The notes under the pieces: model-generated
Seen by the model: only the letters and a program-made list of their open reading frames with translations
The model's database searches: none
What the model was told of the DNA's origin: nothing
From: Candidatus Saccharibacteria bacterium oral taxon 488
Lineage (GTDB): Bacteria; Patescibacteriota; Saccharimonadia; Saccharimonadales; Saccharimonadaceae
Assembly: GCA_013100825.1 (NCBI GenBank)
Contig: CP040001.1
Location: forward strand, 682,001 to 746,000
Direction: 5' to 3'
DNA: 64,000 bases
Translations under genes and position numbers: made by a program
In this document: positions 8,286-15,758 of the stretch, piece after piece
How the letters are laid out: each line of letters opens with the position of its first letter
How positions within the stretch are numbered: position 1 is the stretch's first letter

Positions 8286-10055
8286 ATGGATTCATATTCA
8301 TACACAAACACTTCACCATACCAGCCACAGGACATCGAAGACGCCTCCGAATTTTATGACGTGATTGAGCGCAGCAGCCTAACACATCAACTGTCTGAGT
8401 CGCGGCCGTATGTCTACTGGACAATGGAAATTTATGACAAAGCCAACGGCATCAAAGGCGGCGGCGGCCTGGGCGTATTGGCGGCAGATACTCGACGGGT
8501 GGCTGAAAAATTAGAAGTGCCGTTTGTGGTAGTGACACCGTTTTACCGCAGTGAGTCACACCAAAAAATTACCGACCTCGCACAAACTGAATACGTTGAG
8601 AAGGTCTCACCCCAGGAGTATGGCTTTCATTATATTGATGAGGTTTCGGTTAGCTCCGCCGGCTTTCCCGACGCTAGCCTCAGCGTCTTTCGCAAGACAC
8701 TCGGCTCAACGCAATTTGTCACCATCTCAGAGCCAAACTTTGGGCAATTGTACGAAGGCGAAGGCTCGGGTGATCACCGGCTCTACCAAGAAGTGGCGCT
8801 TGGGTTTGGCGGCTATAAGGCCTTGAAGCTACTGGGCATTAAGCCAGCTGTCATTCAGCTCAATGAAACCGCAACAATTTTTGCGGCACTGGCTCGGCTG
8901 GACGAGCTATGCGCCAACGGCATGAATCTGTATGAAGCAATCGTCTACGTGCGTAAACACACGCTCTACACCAACCACACCCTGCTCCAGGCAGCTGAAC
9001 CAGAATTCCACCGCTCGCAATTTGAAAAATTGGTACTGCCAAACCTCAAAAGCAATGCTGTGCGCTGCTGGCTGATGGAGCAATTTCGGGGAGACCGCTT
9101 GCGGCCAAACTTGCTAGCAATTGAGCTGACCGAAGCCAAAAATGGCGTCAGTAAACTACACGCCCGTGTGGCAAATTTCCGCGACCGCAACAACGACAAA
9201 GTCAAATTTCACGCCATCACCAACGGCATTGACCTCGAGACATGGGTGCTGCCGGAAATCTTGCAAGCCTATCGTGAGCATACCATCCTTGATAAATTTG
9301 GCTTGCCAACAGAGCAGTATCAAGAGGCGATCGCCACGCTACCCGCTAGCACCATTCACTCGCTCAAACGCGTGGGCCGGCTGGAGCTAAACCGAGTCCT
9401 TATGGAGCGCAAGGATCAATACAACAATCCAGTTCACCTACCCGAAGACGCGCTGGTGTTTGACTTCAAGCGGCGATTTGCCAATTACAAGCGACCACAT
9501 CTACCATTTGAGCGCCCAGAGGTGCTCAAGCAGATTCTACTCGATAGCAACGCTCACTACATTCTTGCTGGTAAAGTTCATCAGGGCGATCATGATATGT
9601 ATCAGCAGCTCCTGACCATCCTCAAACTCGTCGATAGCGACCCTGCACTGCGTGAGCGTGTCCACTACATTCAAGATTACGACGAGACCCTGGGACGAGC
9701 GCTGGCGATTGGCTCAGATGTTGCTATCAACGTGCCGATCATTGGCCTCGAGGCCTGCGGTACATCATGGGAAAAAGACATTGCCAATCTCAAGCTGCTT
9801 ATCTCCACCAGCGACGGTGGCGTTGCCGATATCAAGCCAATTGCCTGTCTCGAGGTGAGCGGTGTAAGTCCAGAGGACGAGACCACCTCGCTCTACGCTA
9901 ATATGCGGCGGGCGGCACAAATTATCGCCAGCGATGAGCTACTGATGCAGTACATTCATCGCCAGCTCACGGCCTATCTACCGATCATATCGGGTGCACG
10001 GATGCTCAAGGATTACCTCAAGTTTCTGTTTCCCGCCCGGCATACAACCAAATAG
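8286..10055 (+). CDS. GT35-family alpha-glucan phosphorylase-like enzyme
   Basis: 589 residues, shorter than classical glycogen phosphorylases (about 800). The N-terminal block around VYWTMEIY and GGGGLGVLAADT matches the SMEF/GGLGVLAGD region of this family; later come TNHTLLQAAEPEF, a RFANYKRP segment, GKVHQGDHD, and DETLGRALAIGSD. The pyridoxal-phosphate region EACGTSWEKD keeps the Lys, although the surrounding GTSGMKA consensus is altered. The family releases glucose-1-phosphate from alpha-glucans. AAAGGG precedes ATG 8286. Because the active-site block diverges, substrate and even activity are uncertain. Confidence 0.8.
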   Translation: MDSYSYTNTSPYQPQDIEDASEFYDVIERSSLTHQLSESRPYVYWTMEIYDKANGIKGGGGLGVLAADTRRVAEKLEVPFVVVTPFYRSESHQKITDLAQTEYVEKVSPQEYGFHYIDEVSVSSAGFPDASLSVFRKTLGSTQFVTISEPNFGQLYEGEGSGDHRLYQEVALGFGGYKALKLLGIKPAVIQLNETATIFAALARLDELCANGMNLYEAIVYVRKHTLYTNHTLLQAAEPEFHRSQFEKLVLPNLKSNAVRCWLMEQFRGDRLRPNLLAIELTEAKNGVSKLHARVANFRDRNNDKVKFHAITNGIDLETWVLPEILQAYREHTILDKFGLPTEQYQEAIATLPASTIHSLKRVGRLELNRVLMERKDQYNNPVHLPEDALVFDFKRRFANYKRPHLPFERPEVLKQILLDSNAHYILAGKVHQGDHDMYQQLLTILKLVDSDPALRERVHYIQDYDETLGRALAIGSDVAINVPIIGLEACGTSWEKDIANLKLLISTSDGGVADIKPIACLEVSGVSPEDETTSLYANMRRAAQIIASDELLMQYIHRQLTAYLPIISGARMLKDYLKFLFPARHTTK

Positions 10056-10079
10056 GGCCGGCAGCAACATACTCCGTAA

Positions 10080-11603
10080 CTATTCGGTAATAACTTCAAT
10101 CTCTGCACCCAGCGAATTAAGCCGCTGCGCTAGTTCCTCGTAGCCGCGATTAATTGAATACACATCACGCAAGATTGACACGCCCGGTGCCGCTAACATA
10201 GCGAGCAGTACCACAACCGACGGCCGCAGCGCTGGTGGTGCCACAACATCAGCGGACTTCCACCTGGTCGGGCCAGTGATATACACCCGATGCGGATCAA
10301 CCAGCTCAATCTGCGCATTCAGTTTACTCAGCTCGGTGAAATAAATTGCTCGATTCTCATAACTCCAATCGTGCACCAATGTCCGACCTTTAGCGACGGT
10401 CGCAATCAGCCCCAAGAACGGCAAGTTATCCATATTAATCCCCGGAAACGGCAGCGCGTGAATCTTGTCTTTTGGCGCAACCAGCTCGGAATGTTTCAGT
10501 GTAATGTCCACTAAACGAGTTCGGCCATTATCGGCTGCATATTCCTCACTTAACTCATATTGCAAACCCATTTCAGCCAATGTTGCGAGCTCAATTTCCA
10601 AAAACTCAATCGGCGCCCGGCGCACCGTGATTTCTGAATCAGTCACCACGGCCGCCGCGATAAAGCTCATCGCCTCGATCGGGTCTTCAGACGGACAATA
10701 ATCAACTGCTGTATTGACGTGCGACCGGCCCGTGATTTTCAGCGTTGTCGTACCAATTCCTTCGATGGTCACGCCCAATTTCTGCAAGAAGAAACACACA
10801 TCCTGCACCATGTAGTTCGGGCTGGCGTTGCGGATGATGGTGGTGTCTGGTGACAGCGCCGCCGCCATGATAACGTTTTCCGTCACCGTGTCGCCGCGTT
10901 CAGTCAATAAAATTATCCGATCGCCCGTTGTTGGCTCGACGCGCGCATGATAGTACCCACCCTCGGCCTCTACCTGCATACCAAAATGCTTCAGGCCTGA
11001 CAGGTGCGGCTCTACCGTGCGCTTACCGAGGTTGCAGCCGCCAGCAAACGGCAACCGAAAATCATGGTATTGATGAAGCAGCGGGCCAAGGAACATGATC
11101 ACGGTACGCGTGCGTTTAGCGGCAGCGATATCCATATCCTCCAGCCTCAGCCGCGCCGGTGGTATAATCTCCAGGTCGTTCTTTCGCAGCCAACGGGTTT
11201 TAACGCCAATCGAGTTGAGCACCTCAATGATCCGGTTAACCTCTTCGATACGCGCCACATGACGTAGCGTCGTTTTTCCCCTGTTGAGCAAGCTGGCGCA
11301 GAGCAGCCCCACGGCCGCATTCTTGCTCGTTTTGACCGATATATCACCAGAAAGTTTTTTACCGCCATGCACCCGAAAGTTCATCTTGCCCGAGTGATTG
11401 AGCGTAACGATGTTACAGTTGAGTACATCACTAATCCTCATTAGCATCTCGACACTGATATTTTGACCGCCGTTCTCGATACGGTTGATGGCACTTTGTG
11501 ATGTACCAATAGCCTCCGCTAGTTGCGTCTGCGTGAGGCCTTTACGATTACGATTTTCATTGATAATAACGCCGATTTTTTGGAGATAGTCATTCATGCT
11601 CAT
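10080..11603 (-). CDS. murA: UDP-GlcNAc enolpyruvyl transferase with fused N-terminal XRE-type HTH
   Basis: 507 residues. Residues ~1-70 form an XRE helix-turn-helix (KGLTQTQLAEAIGTSQSAIN). Residues ~75-507 are MurA, the first committed step of peptidoglycan synthesis (PEP plus UDP-GlcNAc). The conserved Lys-Asn pair (TSKNAAVG) and the catalytic Cys loop (GGCNLGKRTVEPH) are present. A fused HTH is not part of classical MurA (about 420 residues). ATG 11603 has TATATT ending 7 nt upstream, so the message should be leaderless. It is divergent from glyA across a near-palindrome at 11621-11636. Autoregulation by the HTH is a reasonable guess. Confidence 0.93.
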   Translation of the reverse strand: MSMNDYLQKIGVIINENRNRKGLTQTQLAEAIGTSQSAINRIENGGQNISVEMLMRISDVLNCNIVTLNHSGKMNFRVHGGKKLSGDISVKTSKNAAVGLLCASLLNRGKTTLRHVARIEEVNRIIEVLNSIGVKTRWLRKNDLEIIPPARLRLEDMDIAAAKRTRTVIMFLGPLLHQYHDFRLPFAGGCNLGKRTVEPHLSGLKHFGMQVEAEGGYYHARVEPTTGDRIILLTERGDTVTENVIMAAALSPDTTIIRNASPNYMVQDVCFFLQKLGVTIEGIGTTTLKITGRSHVNTAVDYCPSEDPIEAMSFIAAAVVTDSEITVRRAPIEFLEIELATLAEMGLQYELSEEYAADNGRTRLVDITLKHSELVAPKDKIHALPFPGINMDNLPFLGLIATVAKGRTLVHDWSYENRAIYFTELSKLNAQIELVDPHRVYITGPTRWKSADVVAPPALRPSVVVLLAMLAAPGVSILRDVYSINRGYEELAQRLNSLGAEIEVITE

Positions 11604-11610
11604 AGCGTAC

Positions 11611-11649
11611 AATATATCACACATGATATATGATGTAAAGTGCTATAAT
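11611..11649. promoter_or_regulatory. Divergent murA/glyA promoter region with near-palindromic site
   Basis: Minus-strand -10 TATATT (11616-11611) serves murA; plus-strand TATAAT (11644-11649) serves glyA. Between them, 11621-11636 reads ACATGATATATGATGT, symmetrical except at two positions. It is a candidate operator, perhaps for the HTH domain fused to MurA. Confidence 0.45.
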
Positions 11650-11670
11650 AAAGGAAAAGGAGGGAGTGTT

Positions 11671-12942
11671 ATGCAAGATACACAAATTGCCGATTTAATT
11701 GCGGCGGAAATAAAACGACAGCAACGAGGAATTGAGCTGATCCCAAGTGAAAATTACGTCTCACCAGACGTACTCAAAGCACTGGGCAGTGTCTTTACTA
11801 ATAAATACTCTGAGGGCTACCCCGGCCGACGCTACTACGGTGGTCAGGATAATACCGACCAAGTTGAGCAGCTGGCGATTGACCGCGCTAAAAAGCTATT
11901 CGGCGCTGATCACACCAATGTCCAGCCGCACTCCGGCGCCCAGGCGAATGAGGCGGTGTATTATGCGTGGTGCGAGCCGGGCGATACCATTTTGGCGATG
12001 GATTTGGCACACGGCGGACACCTGACACACGGCGCGCCAGTCACCCGCTCAGCCCGTGAGTACAACTTTGTCCGCTACGGCATCAAAGATGTCGAGACGG
12101 GTGAGATTGACTATGAAGCAATTCGCGAGTTGGCGCTGAAACATCGACCAAAGATCATCTTGGCGGGATTTTCGGCCTATCCACGCGAGCTAGATTATGC
12201 CAAGTTTGCCGAGATTGGACGCGAAGTCGGTGCTATGCTGATGGCAGACATGAGCCACATTGCTGGACTAATTGTCGGTGGCGTAGCCAAAAATCCGTTT
12301 GACTATGGCTTTCATGTTATCACCACTACCACGCACAAAACCTTGCGCGGGCCGCGCGGCGGCCTGATTTTGTCAAAAGGCGTCGTCGGCAATCCTTTGA
12401 AACGACCAGAAAAGACCTTGGAAAACTTGCCAACATTGATTGACCGGGCGGTCTTCCCCGGCACCCAAGGCGGCCCACACATGCACACCATCGCTGCCAA
12501 AGCAGTGGCCTTTGGCGAGGCGTTACGTCCAGAATTCACGGAATACGCCCAGCAAATCGTAAAGAATGCGGCCGTTCTGGCGGATGAGCTGAAGCGCGGC
12601 GGTCTAAAGTTAGTGACGGGCGGCACCAGTAACCACTTGGTGTTGGCGGACGTCTACGGCAGCTTTAATATCGACGGCAAAACCGCTCAGGAACGGCTGG
12701 AGGCCAGCGGTATCACCGCCAACGCCAATGCTATACCGAACGATACCCTACCACCATTCCGTCCAAGCGGCCTGCGCCTCGGCACGCCAGCGGTGACGAC
12801 GCGCGGCATGACGGAGGCGGAAGTCAAACAGATTGCCGAGTGGATTATTACAGCGATAACCACGGAGGACCCGGCAGAATACGCAAAAATTAAGCAACAA
12901 ACCACTAGCCTTGCGGCGCGTTTTCCGCTACCATATAACTAA
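11671..12942 (+). CDS. glyA: Serine hydroxymethyltransferase
   Basis: 423 residues, normal length for SHMT, which interconverts serine and glycine with transfer of a one-carbon unit to THF. Visible: IELIPSENYVS, NKYSEGYPGRRYYGG, NVQPHSGAQAN, the pyridoxal-phosphate Lys in TTTTHKTLRGPRGG, and the C-terminal GLRLGTPAVTTRG. ATG 11671 has a GGAGGG ribosome site; TATAAT lies at 11644-11649. A promoter for the following pilin gene is embedded in its last codons. Confidence 0.97.
   Translation: MQDTQIADLIAAEIKRQQRGIELIPSENYVSPDVLKALGSVFTNKYSEGYPGRRYYGGQDNTDQVEQLAIDRAKKLFGADHTNVQPHSGAQANEAVYYAWCEPGDTILAMDLAHGGHLTHGAPVTRSAREYNFVRYGIKDVETGEIDYEAIRELALKHRPKIILAGFSAYPRELDYAKFAEIGREVGAMLMADMSHIAGLIVGGVAKNPFDYGFHVITTTTHKTLRGPRGGLILSKGVVGNPLKRPEKTLENLPTLIDRAVFPGTQGGPHMHTIAAKAVAFGEALRPEFTEYAQQIVKNAAVLADELKRGGLKLVTGGTSNHLVLADVYGSFNIDGKTAQERLEASGITANANAIPNDTLPPFRPSGLRLGTPAVTTRGMTEAEVKQIAEWIITAITTEDPAEYAKIKQQTTSLAARFPLPYN
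12911..12939 (+). promoter_or_regulatory. Promoter of plus-strand pilin gene
   Basis: TTGCGG at 12911-12916, 17-nt spacer, TATAAC at 12934-12939, located inside the 3' end of glyA. The -35 resembles TTGCGC seen at the two other pilus-subunit promoters (13985-13980 and 15746-15741). Confidence 0.5.
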
Positions 12943-12956
12943 TACTAAATAACTTG

Positions 12957-13078
12957 GGGGGCAAATCAGAAATGATTTCTTCAAACAAAACTAAAGGTTT
13001 CACATTGGTTGAGCTCTTGATCGTTATCGTGGTCATCGCTATCTTGGCTGCTATTTCGATTGTGGCGTACAATGGTGT
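12957..13078 (+). repeat. Inverted repeat, left arm (pilin 5' region)
   Basis: 122 bp identical to the reverse complement of 13806-13927. It covers 15 bp upstream of the pilin ATG plus the first ~36 codons (signal and N-terminal helix). Together the two arms enclose both variable pilin 3' regions and the shared terminator. Confidence 0.95.
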
Positions 13079-13394
13079 ATCCAACAAAGCTCGGGATAGC
13101 GAAAGGTTAGCCAGTGCACGCGACATCATCAACGCTGCCGCCGTGTACAACTCAGAAAAGGGCCACTGGCCAACAATAGCAGAGCTGGAGTCATTTAATA
13201 CAATAAGGCTATCCGATCAAATCAAAAATAATCTCGGAACCACTACACCAAGTCCAACTGATAAAAGCAAGTATCTATATGAGTTGTGCGGAACTGGTCC
13301 GAACGCTACTGGAGCAAAAGTTACCTATTGGAAAGAAGCTATTGATGGATATGAGCCTCATGAGAAGATAGTCAGCAGTGGTAGCGGTTGTTGA
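12972..13394 (+). CDS. Type IV major-type pilin, copy 1
   Basis: 140 residues. Class III signal with short leader (MISSNKTKG), processing site G|FTLVE with Glu+5, then a 20-residue hydrophobic helix (to about residue 33), a polar stalk and a globular C-terminus with a terminal Cys near a second Cys (LCGTG ... SGSGC), the usual disulfide loop. A G-rich run (12956-12961) lies 10 nt before ATG 12972. The first 36 codons are identical at DNA level to the convergent copy at 13912, while the C-terminal parts differ. The prepilin peptidase is not in the window. Confidence 0.93.
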   Translation: MISSNKTKGFTLVELLIVIVVIAILAAISIVAYNGVSNKARDSERLASARDIINAAAVYNSEKGHWPTIAELESFNTIRLSDQIKNNLGTTTPSPTDKSKYLYELCGTGPNATGAKVTYWKEAIDGYEPHEKIVSSGSGC

Positions 13395-13402
13395 AAGATA
13401 AT

Positions 13403-13457
13403 GCAGTATAAAATAAATCCCGGAACTAGCCGGGATTTATTTTATACTAGATACTGC
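13403..13457. terminator. Bidirectional terminator between convergent pilin genes
   Basis: A 19-bp perfect stem (13405-13423 with 13430-13448), AT-rich at its base and GC-rich at its tip, loop AACTAG. It can terminate transcripts arriving from either side. It lies near the middle of the segment between the inverted-repeat arms. Confidence 0.85.
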
Positions 13458-13474
13458 TTCTTAGTACAGGAATA

Positions 13475-13912
13475 CTATGAACACTTGCCGCTCGTTACTT
13501 CTTGGACGTGGTTTGTGCCCGCATCAATGTCCTTCCAGTAGCGCACCTTGACACCTGTTGCTTCATCCTGGACAGTAGTAGTGCCGCCATCCTTGCAGAA
13601 TTGATATGCATAGTGGTTTTTATTGCCGTCCGTTGGATCGTTCCCGTCAGTTGCCGAGATTACGGTGCTTGGAACTTTAATGGTATTAAATGAACCAATC
13701 TCAGAGACGGTTGGCCACTTGTCTTTCTCAGAGTTATACGATGCAGCCGCATTCACAAGGTTACGCGCATTTGATTGACGCTCATCGTCACGTGCTTTTT
13801 GTGTCACACCATTGTACGCCACAATCGAAATAGCAGCCAAGATAGCGATGACCACGATAACGATCAAGAGCTCAACCAATGTGAAACCTTTAGTTTTGTT
13901 TGAAGAAATCAT
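13475..13912 (-). CDS. Type IV major-type pilin, copy 2
   Basis: 145 residues, convergent to copy 1. The leader and N-terminal helix are identical (G|FTLVE, Glu+5), while the rest is related but diverged: both keep an NAAA-YNSEK-WPT segment and end in a Cys-containing loop (QFCKDG ... SGKCS). It has its own promoter (13985-13957) and a GGGGG run about 10 nt before the ATG. Two alternative pilin bodies behind one shared N-terminus suggest either gene conversion or inversion-based exchange. Confidence 0.93.
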   Translation of the reverse strand: MISSNKTKGFTLVELLIVIVVIAILAAISIVAYNGVTQKARDDERQSNARNLVNAAASYNSEKDKWPTVSEIGSFNTIKVPSTVISATDGNDPTDGNKNHYAYQFCKDGGTTTVQDEATGVKVRYWKDIDAGTNHVQEVTSGKCS

Positions 13913-13927
13913 TTCTGATTTGCCCCC
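13806..13927 (-). repeat. Inverted repeat, right arm (pilin 5' region)
   Basis: Reverse complement is identical over 122 bp to 12957-13078. The identity stops just after the codons for the N-terminal helix, where the two pilins diverge. Confidence 0.95.
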
Positions 13928-13956
13928 TATTTTTAGTTAGTTATTATTGTAACTTG

Positions 13957-13985
13957 ATTGTAGCAAAGCGATTATAAAAGCGCAA
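13957..13985 (-). promoter_or_regulatory. Promoter of minus-strand pilin gene
   Basis: On the minus strand TTGCGC (13985-13980), 17-nt spacer, TACAAT (13962-13957). The surrounding GCTTGCGCTT is the same 10-mer as at the pseudopilin promoter near 15741-15748. Confidence 0.7.
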
Positions 13986-14013
13986 GCATTTTACGAATAA
14001 TTCCCCGATTCGG

Positions 14014-14081
14014 CCCCTATAGCCCGTGAAAACAGGGGTGATGTTTCCCGCCCAGGGCACTTTAGCCTCGAAAACCTGCCC
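14014..14081. other. Two tandem similar hairpins in the pilin intergenic region
   Basis: Hairpin 14014-14038 has a 5-bp stem (CCCCT/AGGGG) and hairpin 14055-14081 a 5-bp stem (GGGCA/TGCCC). Their loops share a motif: TAGCCCGTGAAAAC and TAGCCTCGAAAAC on the plus strand. They lie between the end of the pseudopilin operon and the pilin promoter. No known RNA family recognised; possibly a terminator or processing signal. Confidence 0.3.
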
Positions 14082-14088
14082 AAATTCA

Positions 14089-14754
14089 CTATGGACACGA
14101 GGCGCCGGCAGTGCCGTTTACAGGAACATTGATTGACTTGACGAGGCGCTGGCTGGAGTACTGAATGTTTTCACCAGCAACGGTTTTAGTTACCCCGAGG
14201 CTGACTTTAAGTGTACCGTCGTTGATCTTGCAAACATTGAAATTAAGCACCGTACTGGTGTCGATGATCGTTTCGACTGCCCCGTCCAACTGCCAAATAC
14301 GGTCGGTGGCACTCGGACATGAGCCATCGTACATCGTCTTGCGCTTGAGCTCTGAACCACTTTGGAAATATTCGGTCGTATATGTCTTGGCGTCGGCGAT
14401 AGCAACTGCTCCCCACGCTACGCCACAATCACTTTTCTGGATCAGCCGTCGCGTCGGGCTATAGGGGTTGTCGCTGGTGGCGAGACTATGTATGCGCACA
14501 TACGAGGATGTTGTTCCCTCAAGCGTAGTACTGAGCCGTACATCTGCCTCAATTCGATCAAGTGCCGTTAGCACATCACTCTGTAGCTGTGACTTGGCAC
14601 TGGTGACCATTGACGAGCCAGTGAGATTGATGATTAGGCCAATAATACCCGCCAGCACCAAAATAATGACTGGCGCAATCGCCAAGATCTCAATGAGTGT
14701 AAATCCTTGGCTATTCTGCTGCCGATTAGCGTTAGCCCGAAATATACGTCGCAT
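14089..14754 (-). CDS. Type IV pilus pseudopilin (third gene of cluster)
   Basis: 221 residues. Prepilin signal with processing site SQG|FTLIE and a hydrophobic helix that is unusual in carrying a Pro (AIAPVIILVLAG). The body is larger than the other subunits and has scattered Cys residues, resembling PilW/ComGF-like minor pilins. ATG 14754 is chosen because AGGAGGTGG lies just upstream. It overlaps the preceding pseudopilin gene by 23 nt, implying coupled translation. Likely located at the pilus tip or base. Confidence 0.85.
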   Translation of the reverse strand: MRRIFRANANRQQNSQGFTLIEILAIAPVIILVLAGIIGLIINLTGSSMVTSAKSQLQSDVLTALDRIEADVRLSTTLEGTTSSYVRIHSLATSDNPYSPTRRLIQKSDCGVAWGAVAIADAKTYTTEYFQSGSELKRKTMYDGSCPSATDRIWQLDGAVETIIDTSTVLNFNVCKINDGTLKVSLGVTKTVAGENIQYSSQRLVKSINVPVNGTAGASCP

Positions 14755-15154
14755 GCACCACCTCCTGCGCTGGCGTTCCATAAGTAATAATTACCGCAAC
14801 ACGAATGACCGCGATGCTATTTGGTACTTTACAATATTCGACTCGAGCACGTACTGGATCCGGCAATGTTGGCGTGGTCGGTGGTGTCACGTGTTCAGTC
14901 TTGACCGCACCGCTGCCACAAACCTCAGATACTGTTTTATACAAGCCACGTTCACGTAGGATGCCGTAGCCGAGATTGGCAGCTTCTGAGGTGCGGCGAG
15001 CCTCGGTATTACGTGCCAATACCGCCCCGTACAACTGGTAGCCACTCATTAAAAAGATCCCGGCAATAATCAAGGTGATCATCAATTCAATGACGGTAAA
15101 GCCGTTTTTATGACCTTTATGCCTTAGAGGCGTTTGCTGTTGAGTACTTGCCAT
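14732..15154 (-). CDS. Type IV pilus pseudopilin (second gene of cluster)
   Basis: 140 residues. Prepilin site KNG|FTVIE with Glu+5, helix LMITLIIAGIFLMSG, and a short globular part with two Cys. GGAG precedes the ATG. It overlaps the upstream gene by 31 nt and the downstream one by 23 nt, so the three pseudopilins form one tightly packed operon. Confidence 0.85.
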   Translation of the reverse strand: MASTQQQTPLRHKGHKNGFTVIELMITLIIAGIFLMSGYQLYGAVLARNTEARRTSEAANLGYGILRERGLYKTVSEVCGSGAVKTEHVTPPTTPTLPDPVRARVEYCKVPNSIAVIRVAVIITYGTPAQEVVHATYISG

Positions 15155-15711
15155 TTACCCGGCTCCTTCGTTTCTAAATGATAAAAAATCGTATAGCGCC
15201 GACAGGCTGCGCCCGCCTCATCACATACACCATCCTTAGCGCCGGCAACGTAAATGTACGCACCATTTGGATAGTTCGTGATCTTGGTGTTTTCGTAATC
15301 GTCTTTTTTGGCAAGCAGTTGACTAATATTAGTTATTGGATTGACCCCGAATGTACCGTTAATCGCCGAAATGAGGCGTTCTCGATCCAGTGGGCCGGTC
15401 TTGGCGGCACCACCCAGTTCGTCAAATGCTGCCGCAAACTGCGCCGCAGTCATCTTGCCAGCGCCACTAGCACCAGAAACGTACGCCGGATAGCCGCCGG
15501 CAGGCTTGATGACGTTACCGGCACTGTCACGAATTTCCCGTGGATAGACGCTCTCGAGATAGTTCTGCAAGGCTAGCACATCGGCCTCACGCTCCTTATC
15601 GCGTGCCGCCGCCTGATAATTACGAAAACTTAATGTCGCGAGCACCAATAGAATCGCCATGACGGCAATAGCAATGATCAGCTCGACTAGCGTAAACCCC
15701 CGTCCCTTCAT
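15124..15711 (-). CDS. Type IV pilus pseudopilin (first gene of cluster)
   Basis: 195 residues. Short leader MKGRG|FTLVE and an N-terminal hydrophobic helix (LIIAIAVMAILLVLA). The globular region includes a Gly/Ala-rich segment and a Cys pair near the end (GVCDEAGAACRR). ATG 15711 gives the typical 5-residue leader; the longer start at 15762 would add a non-canonical one. TATGAT ends 6 nt before this ATG, so translation probably begins on a leaderless transcript. Confidence 0.88.
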   Translation of the reverse strand: MKGRGFTLVELIIAIAVMAILLVLATLSFRNYQAAARDKEREADVLALQNYLESVYPREIRDSAGNVIKPAGGYPAYVSGASGAGKMTAAQFAAAFDELGGAAKTGPLDRERLISAINGTFGVNPITNISQLLAKKDDYENTKITNYPNGAYIYVAGAKDGVCDEAGAACRRYTIFYHLETKEPGKWQVLNSKRL

Positions 15712-15717
15712 ACCCCC

Positions 15718-15746
15718 ATCATACTCGGAAATATGCATAAGCGCAA
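15718..15746 (-). promoter_or_regulatory. Promoter of the pseudopilin operon
   Basis: On the minus strand TTGCGC (15746-15741), 17-nt spacer, TATGAT (15723-15718), 6 nt before ATG 15711. It shares the extended GCTTGCGCTT element with the pilin promoter at 13957-13985 and lies at the murB 3' end. Confidence 0.7.
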
Positions 15747-15758
15747 GCGTTTTGAGGC

